Of a stretch of 35,565 nt of DNA, positions 16,981 through 26,276 are shown in pieces. The notes beneath the pieces are model-generated. The model saw only the letters and a program-made list of their open reading frames with translations. It did no database searches and was not told the DNA's origin. Source of the stretch: Bacillota bacterium (GTDB lineage Bacteria; Bacillota; Clostridia; Acetivibrionales; DSM-1351); the NCBI GenBank assembly GCA_023417285.1, contig JAEZFR010000113.1, positions 1 through 35,565 of the forward strand, given 5' to 3'. Both the position numbers and the translations under genes were made by a program. Positions within the stretch are counted from its first letter, which is position 1. The number at the start of each line of letters is the position of its first letter.

Positions 16981-18561
16981 ATGAAGAAGATTTTTGTAAC
17001 ATTTCTTGCAGTAATGATGGTTGTTTCTAGCTTAGCGGGTTGTGGTAGTGATGGTAAAACCCCGAGTAATACCTCAACTTCACAAGCAAGTAGCTCACAG
17101 GGAGCAAGTGCCCTAGACGGGGAAAAGCCAACCCTTAAGTATCTTGGCTACAATGTAAGCTTTGATCCTAACACTGACAGCATGGCAGCAGTTTATGAAG
17201 AGAAGACGGGCTACAAGGTAAACTATAACGTACTTCCAGCTGAAAATGCTAATGAAAAGCTCCTTATGGAAGTCGCATCTGGTGCTGATTACGATGTGCT
17301 TCAGGTAAGTGTTTCACAGTTCCAGACATTACTTTCTCAAGGTGCATTGATGCCTCTTACTGGTTTACTTAATGAGTATGGCCAGGACATTCTTAAGGGT
17401 GTAAATGAGGTTACTTGGAAGGCGTGTTCGGATGAAAAAGGTGAGATATATGGTATTCCTTACAAATATCCATACCCAACTGAGATAGGTGCCTTTATGG
17501 TAGCTAGAATGGACCTGTTGAAAGCAGCTGGAATTAATGAAGTTCCTACTACAATCGACGAGTTCTACAACACACTTGTTGAACTTAAGAAGTTCTATGG
17601 TGACAAATATATCATATTTACTGGTCCTTTCCGTGTTGCTTCAGAAGGTTCTGTTAACTGGGATATACCACAGAGTATAACTTCTGCCTTTGGTATATAC
17701 AACGACTGGATGGTTGATGAAAATGGTAAAGTTTTCTATATGACCGAACATGAGAATTTCCCTAAATTGATTGAATTTATGCAAAAACTCTCAAAAGAAG
17801 GACTTATTGATCGTGACTGGGCTGTTAACAACACAACTACGGTAAATGAAAAATTCTCCGCAGGAAAAGCAATTATTGCAGCTTCTAACCGTACGGGTGT
17901 TGCGGTTACAACGCCTATAATGACAGGCAAAGACGGTCTTGGCCTCAAGGAAGAAGATCTAGGCTATATTGGTGCACTAGCAGGTTCTGATGGTACTTGC
18001 AAGTATTTGAAGACTGAGGCAATAAATCAAATGACTTGCGTACTAAAGAGTTCTAAGAATGCTGAGCATGCTATTAACTGGATCAATGTCAAACAACAAA
18101 ATCAGCTTTACCTCAATATTGGAGTTGAAGGTACACACTTTACATATGATGCAGATGGTTCCATCAAACCAATTAACCCTATCTTCTCAGAAGAACGTGG
18201 TAATTCATACTGGTATCTTAACAGTACTAATGAGGAAGAGTTTGCAAAGCAGTGGCCATCACGTGTTAGAAAGAGTGACGCAATGTGGGCGGCATTTGAT
18301 GCAGTTACCAACAAGGCTAACGCAGAAAGACCACAAATTTTTGTAGAAAATACCTTTGCATTCATGCCTTCTTTGGAGAACTTCTCTAAGTACAATCAGT
18401 CATTGTTTAAGTCAACTAGTGACTTTATTCTACAGCTTGTAAGCGGTACTAAGAAAATTGATGACCTCAAGACATTCCAATCAGATTGGACAAATGGAGG
18501 CGGAGAGAAGATAAGAACTGAAATGCAAGGTTGGTACGATGATTTCTATGGCAAAAAATAA
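16981..18561 (+). CDS. ABC importer solute-binding lipoprotein, LplA type
   Basis: A 526-residue extracellular binding protein anchored by lipid. The signal peptide has the lipobox SLAGC with Cys21, then a Ser/Thr/Gln-rich linker, then a family 1 solute-binding fold beginning KPTLKYLGYNVSFDPNTD. Its length (over 500 residues) is typical of the LplA/YtcQ branch, which binds oligosaccharides or glycosides rather than simple monosaccharides. It completes the importer formed with the two upstream permeases. The ATG follows AGAGGAAGGG. A strong hairpin without U-tract follows the stop. Confidence 0.92.
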   Translation: MKKIFVTFLAVMMVVSSLAGCGSDGKTPSNTSTSQASSSQGASALDGEKPTLKYLGYNVSFDPNTDSMAAVYEEKTGYKVNYNVLPAENANEKLLMEVASGADYDVLQVSVSQFQTLLSQGALMPLTGLLNEYGQDILKGVNEVTWKACSDEKGEIYGIPYKYPYPTEIGAFMVARMDLLKAAGINEVPTTIDEFYNTLVELKKFYGDKYIIFTGPFRVASEGSVNWDIPQSITSAFGIYNDWMVDENGKVFYMTEHENFPKLIEFMQKLSKEGLIDRDWAVNNTTTVNEKFSAGKAIIAASNRTGVAVTTPIMTGKDGLGLKEEDLGYIGALAGSDGTCKYLKTEAINQMTCVLKSSKNAEHAINWINVKQQNQLYLNIGVEGTHFTYDADGSIKPINPIFSEERGNSYWYLNSTNEEEFAKQWPSRVRKSDAMWAAFDAVTNKANAERPQIFVENTFAFMPSLENFSKYNQSLFKSTSDFILQLVSGTKKIDDLKTFQSDWTNGGGEKIRTEMQGWYDDFYGKK

Positions 18562-18580
18562 ATTATAACAAACTACATAA

Positions 18581-18605
18581 GTAGCAGTCCCCTCGGGACT
18601 GCTAC
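18581..18605 (+). promoter_or_regulatory. Intercistronic hairpin after the binding protein gene
   Basis: An 11-bp perfect GC-rich stem, GTAGCAGTCCC (18581-18591) with GGGACTGCTAC (18595-18605), and a 3-nt loop. AACACTAAAC follows rather than a U-run, so it more likely stabilises the upstream message or partly attenuates the FAD genes than terminates fully. Confidence 0.65.
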
Positions 18606-18642
18606 AACACTAAACAGAAATATAACTATAAGGAGATATTAG

Positions 18643-20016
18643 ATGAGTACAATTAATTATAGCAAAATACTTCCCGTTTATAGTGAAATAGATATCCTAG
18701 TTGTAGGTGCGGGTCCGGCAGGAATAGGAGCAGCTATATGTGCTGCTAGGGGTGGTGCAAAGACACTTGTAATTGATGATTCAGGATGTGTTGGTGGACA
18801 GGCTACTAACGGTCTTGTAGGTCCTTTTATGACCGCTTATGATGCAAGAAGTGAAAAGCAAATCATTAAAGGTATTTTTCAAGAAATTGTAGATAGAATG
18901 GAAGAAATGGGTGGTGCTATTCAGCCTAGTGTAGTTAGATCTACAACTTCCCACGCTGGATTCTATAAGGTTGGTCATGATCATGTGGGACCATTTGACC
19001 ATGAAGCTTTAAAATTGGTTGCTTCCGACATGATTCTAGAAGCAGGTGCAGAAATTCTCTTGCATACCCAGTTTGTAGATGTTCTGAAGGAAGATGATAA
19101 GATAGTAGGAGTTGTGATTGCAAATAAGTCAGGTATGTCTGTTATTCGCGCAAAAATTATAATAGATTGTTCTGGTGATGCAGATGTAGCTGCTAGGTCT
19201 GGCGTAAATTATGAATTAGGTAACATTAATGATGGAAATATGCAGCCAGCAACAATGTTCTTCCGTGTTTCCAATGTAGACTCAGATAGACTAAAGGCTC
19301 ACATAAAGGAACATGAGGATGAGATTCGTCCTTTCTATGGGCCATTCAGCTGGTTGATTAAAGAAAAGCAGGAGGAATGGGGAGATGTACCTCGTGCAGA
19401 GATTTGCCTATTTGAGAGTCCTGAACCTGGTGAGTATCGTTTAAATGTTTCCCGTATTCTAGATATTGATGGAACCAATGCCGAGGATTTAACAAAGGCT
19501 GAATTGATTGGAATGAAGCAGGCGCATAAAGTGTTTAATTTCTTGAAGAAGTACGCTATTGGATTTGAGAATGCAAAGTTTATGGGTACAGCAGCTAGAG
19601 TAGGAATTCGTGAGACTCGCCATATTGATGGTCTGTACAAGTTGACAGCAGACGATGTTATAAATTGTCGCGTACCTGATAACTCCATAGCTGTTCTGGC
19701 AACAAATATGGATACTCACAATAGGAACGACCCAGGAGGTACATATTACACCTTAGAAAATGGGCCTTACTTTGGTGTGCCATACCAGTGCTTGGTTCCA
19801 AAGGGAGTTAGCAATCTTCTTGTTGCAGGGCGTTCACTATCAGCAGATGCGATTGCAGGGTCAGCTACTCGTATGATACCATGCTGTATGGTATTCGGTC
19901 AGGCTGCAGGTACTGCAGCAGCAATGGCAATAAAAGAAGATAAGTTGCCTGCAACTATTGATGTAAAAGAACTTCGTACAAATCTATTAAAGCAAGGTGC
20001 CTTTTTAGGTGATTAA
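18643..20016 (+). CDS. FAD-dependent oxidoreductase C (FAD_oxidored family)
   Basis: A 457-residue flavoprotein and closest relative of FAD B at 9145 (same start M-S-x-I-x-Y-S-K-I, same length, same GGAIxPS segment). GxGxxG is at G22, G24 and G27. The acidic residue after the second strand is Asp (VIDD) rather than the Glu of its paralogues. The IDCSGDAD block, RVGIRETRH and the C-terminal NLLVAGRSLSADAIAGSATRMIPCCMVFGQAAGTAAA follow. It has no signal peptide, so it is cytoplasmic. It stands directly downstream of the importer, so its substrate is probably the imported compound. The ATG follows AAGGAGATAT. Confidence 0.88.
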   Translation: MSTINYSKILPVYSEIDILVVGAGPAGIGAAICAARGGAKTLVIDDSGCVGGQATNGLVGPFMTAYDARSEKQIIKGIFQEIVDRMEEMGGAIQPSVVRSTTSHAGFYKVGHDHVGPFDHEALKLVASDMILEAGAEILLHTQFVDVLKEDDKIVGVVIANKSGMSVIRAKIIIDCSGDADVAARSGVNYELGNINDGNMQPATMFFRVSNVDSDRLKAHIKEHEDEIRPFYGPFSWLIKEKQEEWGDVPRAEICLFESPEPGEYRLNVSRILDIDGTNAEDLTKAELIGMKQAHKVFNFLKKYAIGFENAKFMGTAARVGIRETRHIDGLYKLTADDVINCRVPDNSIAVLATNMDTHNRNDPGGTYYTLENGPYFGVPYQCLVPKGVSNLLVAGRSLSADAIAGSATRMIPCCMVFGQAAGTAAAMAIKEDKLPATIDVKELRTNLLKQGAFLGD

Positions 20017-20037
20017 TTAAAAAGTAAATAGTTTGGT

Positions 20038-20072
20038 TTATTAGTGCAGATTTTATAAATCTGCACTAATAA
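20038..20072 (+). promoter_or_regulatory. Intercistronic hairpin between FAD genes C and D
   Basis: A 15-bp perfect stem (20038-20052 with 20058-20072) and 5-nt loop TTATA, followed by TGTAAC with no U-tract. It is a probable message-stability or partial attenuation element within the operon. Confidence 0.65.
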
Positions 20073-20093
20073 TGTAACTTTGGGGGTATTAGA

Positions 20094-21401
20094 ATGAGTA
20101 TTGAATCAGTATCATATCAGAAGTCTATAGAAGTAGCAGCACAATATGATGTTGTAGTAGTCGGTTCTGGTCCTGCTGGTATCTGTGCGGCTGTATCTGC
20201 TGCTAGATTAGGTGCAAGGACTGCATTGATTGAGCGTTATGGTACGCTTGGTGGAAATCTTACTAATGGTGCCGTTGCGCCAATACTAGGGAGTGTATCA
20301 AAGGGAACCTTAAGAGATGAACTGGTTGACCGTTTAGGAGTTCCAGATAGTGATGAAACAGGTATTACACAGCAGACGCATGACTTTGAAATGGCCAAGC
20401 GTGTGCTTATTGATTTTGCACATGAAGCAGGCGTGAAGATATATTTACAAACCCCTGTTGTAGATACTATAACAGATGATAAAAAAATTACAGGCATTGT
20501 AATTTCACAAAAAACAGGCATGAAGATTATACGGGCAAAATGCTTTGTTGATGCTTCTGGCGACGGTGATGTTGCATATTTTGCAGGTGCAGAATATGAG
20601 ATGGGACGAGATGGTGACAGCCTATTACAGCCTGTTACTTTAATGTTCCGTCTACAAGGCGTTGAGGACAATGCTCTGACCTGTATTGGTGAATTAGACC
20701 ATGTTGAGTACAAGGGAGAAAGGTTTCTTGATTATACTACAAGACTTTGTAAAGATGGACATCTACCTCCAAATGCAGCGTCGGTTCGATCCTTCCGTAC
20801 TTCAGTTCCTGGTGAACGTGTGATTAACACAACTCAATCAAACGGTATCTCTGCTTTGTCTAGTGATGACCTGGAAAAAGCCGAAATTGATTTACGTACA
20901 CAAATTGATATAGTAACTGATTTTCTTAGAAAGCACGTGGACGGCTATCAGAATTGTTTTGTAAAGAGCACAGCAAACACTCTTGGAGTTCGTGAGACCC
21001 GTCGTTTTATTGGTCAATATATGCTTGATGATATGGATCTTCGTACTGGGCGTAGATTTGAAGATGTTGTAGTACATAAAGCGAGCTTTATAGTTGATAT
21101 CCATAACCCTACTGGTAGTGCACAGGCGGAAGGAGTTCCGGAAGAGGTTATACCCTATGACATCCCCTTACGTTGTTTGATTCCAAAAAGTATAGATGGT
21201 TTAGTACTAGCAGGGAGATGTATTTCTGGTACTCACCGTGCACATGCATCCTACCGTGTAATGTCTATATGCATGGCTATAGGTGAAGCTGCTGGAGTAG
21301 CTGCTGCACTTGCATCCTGCAAGGAAATAGAGCCACGCGATATACATTTCGATGAAGTGCAAAAAGTTTTGAGCCAGCGAGGGGTAGAGCTTTTTGATTA
21401 A
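20094..21401 (+). CDS. FAD-dependent oxidoreductase D (FAD_oxidored family)
   Basis: A 435-residue flavoprotein of the same family as A-C and E. GxGxxG is at G24, G26 and G29. VDASGDGDVAYFAGAEY, TLGVRETRRFIGQY and the C-terminal LVLAGRCISGTHRAHASYRVMSICMAIGEAAGVAAALA are present. It is about 22 residues shorter than B and C because it lacks their GGAI region, and in this it groups with A and E. The ATG follows TGGGGGTATTAGA. It may act on the same imported sugar at another carbon or form a hetero-complex with a paralogue; neither can be read from sequence. Confidence 0.88.
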   Translation: MSIESVSYQKSIEVAAQYDVVVVGSGPAGICAAVSAARLGARTALIERYGTLGGNLTNGAVAPILGSVSKGTLRDELVDRLGVPDSDETGITQQTHDFEMAKRVLIDFAHEAGVKIYLQTPVVDTITDDKKITGIVISQKTGMKIIRAKCFVDASGDGDVAYFAGAEYEMGRDGDSLLQPVTLMFRLQGVEDNALTCIGELDHVEYKGERFLDYTTRLCKDGHLPPNAASVRSFRTSVPGERVINTTQSNGISALSSDDLEKAEIDLRTQIDIVTDFLRKHVDGYQNCFVKSTANTLGVRETRRFIGQYMLDDMDLRTGRRFEDVVVHKASFIVDIHNPTGSAQAEGVPEEVIPYDIPLRCLIPKSIDGLVLAGRCISGTHRAHASYRVMSICMAIGEAAGVAAALASCKEIEPRDIHFDEVQKVLSQRGVELFD

Positions 21402-21439
21402 CCTTGGGCATGTGGTCAGCCCATTTATTAGGAGGGTTT

Positions 21440-22735
21440 ATGTTTATTTTTGAAAAAGAGACTAAGGTTCCAGTTATAGATAGTTACGACGTAATTGTAT
21501 GTGGAGGTGGACCTTCTGGTATTATTGCAGCTGTTGCCTCTGCTAGAAATGGTGCAAGAACGCTACTAATCGAGCGGTATGGTTTTGTAGGGGGCATGGC
21601 ATCAAGTGCTCTTGTAACCCCTATTAGTATTTTTAAAAAGAAGAAAAAGCTTATTATTGATGGAATTCCTTTCGAGCTAATGAAGAGAATTAGCGATTTA
21701 GATGGAGCTGACGTTACACTTGATAGCGGAAATGTTCCTGTAAATGATGAGATGTTCAAGCTGGCAGCTCAGCAGATGCTTCTCGAAAGCGGAGTCACAT
21801 TGTTATATCATACTTATTTTTCAAATTGTATTATGACTGATGGAAAGGTTAGCCATGTAATAGTACAAAACAAGGCTGGACGTGTTGCTTATGGCTGTAA
21901 AGTTGCTATTGACTGTACAGGTGATGCCGACCTGGTCAGAGCAGCTGGCTATGAAACCACAAAACAAGACAAGCTTCAGCCTGCATCCTTGTGGTTCCAA
22001 CTTGGCGGTGTTGATACTGATGCACTTCAAGATTTATTTGCTGATGCAGTTGATGAAAAAATGCCTATCAGTGCCGAAATCAGAGACAGATTGAGCGAAC
22101 TTAATGCAAAGGGTGAAATGCCTATATTTGGGGGACCATGGATTAGCAGACACTTCCGTGATGGAATAGTAACTATTAATTTATTACGTGAGGGCACAGA
22201 TGCAAGCTCACCTGAACAATTTACTAAGGCAGAGTGCAATCTGCGTGAGAACTTATTCAAAGTAATAAATATTATGCGCGAAAACTTTGCAGCTTTTAAG
22301 GATTGCTGGCTGTTAAAGTCAGGGACGCAGGCTGGAGTGAGAGAAACTTACCGTATTGTTGGATTATATGAGATGACAGCGGACGATGTACTCAATCCAA
22401 AGAATTTCAAGGATACCATTGCAAAGGGAACGCATGTAATAGATATTCATAGGCCAGATAGTATCGAGCAAGTGTGCACTAGTTTGAAGCAGGAGTACAA
22501 TATTCCATACGGTGTACTGGTACCTAAAAATAGTGAAAACCTAATTACTGCCGGCCGCTGTGTATGCACCGATAACTCGGCGTTTGGTTCAATCAGAGTT
22601 ATGGCAACTTGTATGGCAATGGGGCAGGCTGCAGGAACTGCTGCAGCTATTAGTTTACACAATAATTGCTCAATGAGCAAAATGGACACTGAGCTATTAG
22701 TGAAAAAGCTGAGAGAGCAAGGTGCTATCGTATAA
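21440..22735 (+). CDS. FAD-dependent oxidoreductase E (FAD_oxidored family)
   Basis: A 431-residue flavoprotein. GxGxxG is at G22, G24 and G27. IDCTGDADLVRAAGYE, QAGVRETYRIVGLYEMT (Tyr in place of the usual second Arg or His) and NLITAGRCVCTDNSAFGSIRVMATCMAMGQAAGTAAA are present. The ATG at 21440 follows AGGAGGG. An earlier in-frame start at 21404 would add 12 residues and lie two bases after gene D's stop without a ribosome binding site, so it is rejected. Fifth and shortest paralogue of the locus; substrate unknown. Confidence 0.88.
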   Translation: MFIFEKETKVPVIDSYDVIVCGGGPSGIIAAVASARNGARTLLIERYGFVGGMASSALVTPISIFKKKKKLIIDGIPFELMKRISDLDGADVTLDSGNVPVNDEMFKLAAQQMLLESGVTLLYHTYFSNCIMTDGKVSHVIVQNKAGRVAYGCKVAIDCTGDADLVRAAGYETTKQDKLQPASLWFQLGGVDTDALQDLFADAVDEKMPISAEIRDRLSELNAKGEMPIFGGPWISRHFRDGIVTINLLREGTDASSPEQFTKAECNLRENLFKVINIMRENFAAFKDCWLLKSGTQAGVRETYRIVGLYEMTADDVLNPKNFKDTIAKGTHVIDIHRPDSIEQVCTSLKQEYNIPYGVLVPKNSENLITAGRCVCTDNSAFGSIRVMATCMAMGQAAGTAAAISLHNNCSMSKMDTELLVKKLREQGAIV

Positions 22736-22847
22736 GATGCTTGAATGATTTTTTATTCAATGCCTAAAAGTGCATATATTTAATTCAAGAATTTATTTAC
22801 ATAACAAATAGTAAAGTAAAGCGTCTTTTTTTGAAAGGGGGACTAGT

Positions 22848-23924
22848 ATGAGAAATATACCATCAACTATGAAGGCTCTAGTAGCATATGGAAAAGGGGA
22901 TTACCGTTTTGAGACAAACTATCCTACACCAGAATGTGGACCTGATGATATCATAATTAAGACTGAAGGTTGCGGTGTTTGCGCAAGTGACCTAAAGTGT
23001 GAACATGGTGCAGCTATGTATTGGGGTGGCGATAATCAACCAGCTTGGGTAGAACCGCCATTTATTCCCGGACATGAATTTTTGGGATATATCGTTGAAG
23101 TAGGCGAAAATATTAAAGATTTTAAAATTGGAGAAAGAGTTATTGCCGATCAGATTGTCCCATGTGGTGAGTGCAGGTTTTGCAAAACCGGTAAGTATTG
23201 GATGTGTCAACCTCATGCAATATTTGGGTTCCAAAAAGATAACAACGGAGGCATGGCAGAATATGTAAGATTCCCAAAGACCTCTGTTATTTCTAGAGTT
23301 CCCGAGGAGATACCTTTAACATCCGCGCTACTAATTGAACCCTATGGTTGTTCAAAACATGCAGTAGATAGAGCCCAGATACATAACGATGATATAGTAG
23401 TTATTTCTGGTGCTGGTACTCTTGGCCTTGGAATGATTACATATGCTAGAATGCAAAATCCTGCTAAATTAATAGTATTGGATATGGTGGATAAGCGTTT
23501 GGAAAAAGCAAAAGAGTTCGGTGCAGATATTGTTATGAACCCTGGCAAAGAGGATGTTGTCGCAAAAGTGCTTGAGTTAACTGAGGGCTATGGATGCGAT
23601 ATATACATAGAAGCAACAGGGCATCCATCTAGTGTAGTTCAAGGGCTCAGTATGATAAGAAAGTTAGGACGATTTGTAGAATTTAGTGTTTTTGGGGAAC
23701 CAACTACAGTGGATTGGTCAATTATTGGAGACAGAAAGGAACTAGATCTTTTGGGTTCCCATTTAAGTCCATATTGCTACCCATTCGTAATTGAAAATAT
23801 CAAAAATGGCAAATTAAAAACTAACGGACTAATTACAAAGACCTTTGCCCTCGAAGAATGGGAAACGGCTTTTGAATATGCAAGCGGAAAACATGGTGAT
23901 TTCAAAGTTGCTATTACTTTTTAA
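22848..23924 (+). CDS. Zinc-dependent medium-chain dehydrogenase, erythritol/threitol dehydrogenase-like
   Basis: A 358-residue MDR enzyme. Catalytic zinc residues are C45 (GVCASD) and H76-E77 (PGHEF). The structural zinc cysteines are C106, C109, C112 and C120. The NAD-binding motif is SGAGTLGLG, and the following strand ends in Asp (VLDMVDKR), favouring NAD. The N-terminal pattern (TMKALVAYGKGDYRFE, then CEHGAAMYWGGDNQP) is that of the erythritol/L-threitol dehydrogenase branch as remembered, so a polyol is the likely substrate; this is a moderate-confidence call. A near duplicate begins at 34860. The ATG follows AAAGGGGG. Confidence 0.88.
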   Translation: MRNIPSTMKALVAYGKGDYRFETNYPTPECGPDDIIIKTEGCGVCASDLKCEHGAAMYWGGDNQPAWVEPPFIPGHEFLGYIVEVGENIKDFKIGERVIADQIVPCGECRFCKTGKYWMCQPHAIFGFQKDNNGGMAEYVRFPKTSVISRVPEEIPLTSALLIEPYGCSKHAVDRAQIHNDDIVVISGAGTLGLGMITYARMQNPAKLIVLDMVDKRLEKAKEFGADIVMNPGKEDVVAKVLELTEGYGCDIYIEATGHPSSVVQGLSMIRKLGRFVEFSVFGEPTTVDWSIIGDRKELDLLGSHLSPYCYPFVIENIKNGKLKTNGLITKTFALEEWETAFEYASGKHGDFKVAITF

Positions 23925-23968
23925 TATAGATATATATTACAGCTAAACACATGGGAAAGGTGATTAAT

Positions 23969-24982
23969 TTGAAAGCATTTTTTATTGAGAAACCCAACGT
24001 TGGGATAGTAAGAGATACACAGGTACCCATTCCGGCAGATGATGAAATACTTCTCGAGGTAAAGGCAGCAGGCTTATGTGGTACTGATGTGCACATATAT
24101 AAAGGTGAATATTTTGGAAGCTATCCAAGAATTCCGGGTCACGAATTTTCTGGAGTAGTTGCTGGTATTGGCAAAAACGTTACAAAGTTTAAGGTTGGTC
24201 AACATGTTGCCGCTGATCCAAACATTTTTTGTGAGGCATGCGATGCATGTAAGGAAAACCGCCAGAATTTTTGCATAGATATGCACGCTGTTGGTGTAAC
24301 AAGGCATGGTGCTTTTGCTCAATATTTAACTGTTCCTGAGCGTTGTGTTTTTGACACTTCGGGGCTTTCCTTTACTGAGGCTTCTATGATAGAACCTTTA
24401 GCATGTGTGGTATATGGACAAGAAAAGGCAGGAATAGGCTTAGGCAGCTCTGTACTGATATTCGGTGCAGGCCCGATAGGACTTATGCATGCTCAGTTGG
24501 CAGCTATAAATGGAGCGGCTAGTGTTACAGTTGTTGATCTTTTTGAGAATAAACTTGTACTGGCAAAAAAACTTGGGGCAGACCATACGTATACATCTGC
24601 AGAGTTTGAAAAGCTAGGTTTGATAAATTCTTATGAGGTTGTTATTGACTGTACTGGAGTGCCAAGAGTAATTGAGGGTGAAATTAAGTATGTTAAGGAC
24701 TCTGGTACAATACTATTCTTTGGTGTTTGCCCTGATAATAGTCAAATAACCATAAATCCTTATGAGGTGTTTAAGCGCGAACTAAAGATTTGCGGAAGCT
24801 TCGCTCTCAAAAAGACCTTTGGGAAGGCAGTTGCACTTGCCAAAAGTGGTAAAGTTAACTTGCTGAATCTTGTAGACAAGAGACTGACGCTGGACGATGC
24901 GCCCGAGACCTTTGAAAATGTATTGTCTGGGAATGCAGGGTTAAAGACTATTTTCTATCCTAATGGAGTAGAAAATATATAA
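23969..24982 (+). CDS. Zinc-dependent medium-chain dehydrogenase (sugar/polyol type)
   Basis: A 338-residue MDR enzyme. Catalytic zinc residues are C37 (GLCGTD) and H58-E59, structural zinc cysteines C88, C91, C94 and C102, and the nucleotide motif FGAGPIGLM followed by VVDLFENK, which suits NAD. It belongs to the broad sorbitol/arabinitol/threonine dehydrogenase group. The TTG start at 23969 is chosen because GGGAAAGGTG sits about six bases before it and the protein then begins LKAFFIEKP as relatives do. An ATG at 23951 is in frame but lies over that ribosome binding site. It follows the previous dehydrogenase by 44 bp, so it is in the same operon. Confidence 0.85.
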   Translation: MKAFFIEKPNVGIVRDTQVPIPADDEILLEVKAAGLCGTDVHIYKGEYFGSYPRIPGHEFSGVVAGIGKNVTKFKVGQHVAADPNIFCEACDACKENRQNFCIDMHAVGVTRHGAFAQYLTVPERCVFDTSGLSFTEASMIEPLACVVYGQEKAGIGLGSSVLIFGAGPIGLMHAQLAAINGAASVTVVDLFENKLVLAKKLGADHTYTSAEFEKLGLINSYEVVIDCTGVPRVIEGEIKYVKDSGTILFFGVCPDNSQITINPYEVFKRELKICGSFALKKTFGKAVALAKSGKVNLLNLVDKRLTLDDAPETFENVLSGNAGLKTIFYPNGVENI

Positions 24983-25017
24983 ACCCTAATAACAAAGGTA
25001 ACTGAGCTTAACACAAG

Positions 25018-25170
25018 ATAAATGAATTCCTCTCAAGATAAATGAATTCAGAGAAGTTAACCGAGTGAAGAAAAGATAAATAGTTCAGGAACATAAATGA
25101 ATTAGTTTAAGGCATGGATTCAGGCAAGATAAATTAGTCGAGGGAATATAAATAGATTTTAGCAAGGTAG
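25018..25170. repeat. Degenerate AAGATAAATGAATTC repeats between dehydrogenase genes
   Basis: CAAGATAAATGAATTC occurs twice nearly intact (about 25014-25051). Decayed copies follow (AAAGATAAATAGTTC, AACATAAATGAATTAG, AAGATAAATTAGTC, AATATAAATAGATT) through about 25160. There is no ORF or terminator in this 244-bp gap. Confidence 0.6.
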
Positions 25171-25226
25171 CAGAATCAGCAAAATAATTGAGCTAATTAA
25201 GGATGATATGTTAAGGAGGAGATTGT

Positions 25227-26249
25227 ATGTTGCGTGCGACAATGACAAAGCCCGGTGAAATTGTATTTGAAAATATACCGGTTCCTGATGTAGGTGATAA
25301 TCAAGTTTTATTGAAGATGGCGAGGATAGGTGTGTGTGGGTCAGATATGCATGTTTATCATGGTAAGCATCCATATACTACATATCCAGTAGTTCAAGGA
25401 CACGAAGTTACAGCAGTAGTTGAGAAATGTGGAAATGGAGTTAAAGATTTTGCTCCTGGAGATAGGGTTACTGTTCAACCTCAGGTTTTCTGTGGTAAAT
25501 GTGCTATGTGTAGAGAAGGGGATTACCATATTTGTGAGAGCCTAAAGGTAATGGGATTTCAAACAGAGGGCATGGCGCAAGAGTACTTTCTGGTAGACCA
25601 AACGAAGGTCATACATATACCCGAGGAGCTCGACCTGGATTACGGTGCACTTATTGAGCCTGTTGCTGTTGGAGTTCATGCAGTAAGAAGATTAGGAAAT
25701 GTTACTGGCAAAAAGGTTTTGGTATTTGGTGCAGGACCTATTGGTAATCTTGTAGCACAAGTAGCAAAAGCTATGGGTGCAGTTAGCGTTATGATTACTG
25801 ATATAAGCGACTATAGAATTCAAAAGGCTATCGAATGTGGGATTGATTTTTGTATCAATACAGCTAAAGAAGATTTAAAAACTGCAGTGTTAAAAAACTT
25901 TGGTGAAGATGGCGCTGATGCAATATTTGAATGTATTGGTGTTCAGCCTACAATGGACCAAGCTGTAGCCATGGCAAGAAAAGGCACTACAATAATGGTG
26001 GTGGGTGTTTTTGGTGATATACCAAGGGTGGACCTTGGATTAGTACAGGATAGAGAGCTTACCTTGCGTGGTACTCTTATGTATAAGAGAGAAGATTTTG
26101 ATGATGCAATAAGATTTATGGCAAGCAAAAAGATTATAATAGAACCGCTAATATCTCGCCATTTCGCATTTAAGAATTATCTTGAGGCATATAAGTTCAT
26201 CGAGGAATCTAAGGATTTAGCTATGAAGGTTTTAATTGATATATTCTAA
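25227..26249 (+). CDS. Zinc-dependent medium-chain dehydrogenase (L-idonate/sorbitol dehydrogenase-like)
   Basis: A 340-residue MDR enzyme. Catalytic zinc residues are C37 (GVCGSD) and H59-E60 (QGHEV), structural zinc cysteines C89, C92, C95 and C103, with nucleotide motif FGAGPIGNL and ITDISDYR. The sequence is nearest in style to sorbitol or idonate dehydrogenases that interconvert polyol and ketose. It is the third such enzyme in the operon, 27 bp ahead of the fructokinase-like gene, so its product may be the ketose that kinase uses. The ATG follows AAGGAGGAGA. Confidence 0.88.
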   Translation: MLRATMTKPGEIVFENIPVPDVGDNQVLLKMARIGVCGSDMHVYHGKHPYTTYPVVQGHEVTAVVEKCGNGVKDFAPGDRVTVQPQVFCGKCAMCREGDYHICESLKVMGFQTEGMAQEYFLVDQTKVIHIPEELDLDYGALIEPVAVGVHAVRRLGNVTGKKVLVFGAGPIGNLVAQVAKAMGAVSVMITDISDYRIQKAIECGIDFCINTAKEDLKTAVLKNFGEDGADAIFECIGVQPTMDQAVAMARKGTTIMVVGVFGDIPRVDLGLVQDRELTLRGTLMYKREDFDDAIRFMASKKIIIEPLISRHFAFKNYLEAYKFIEESKDLAMKVLIDIF

Positions 26250-26276
26250 AAAATATTGAAAGAAAGTTGGTGTATT

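Noticed and set aside
22739..22763. Terminator between FAD E and the first zinc dehydrogenase
   Set aside because: The stem is only about 8 bp with a bulge, and its T-run is in the loop, not after the stem.
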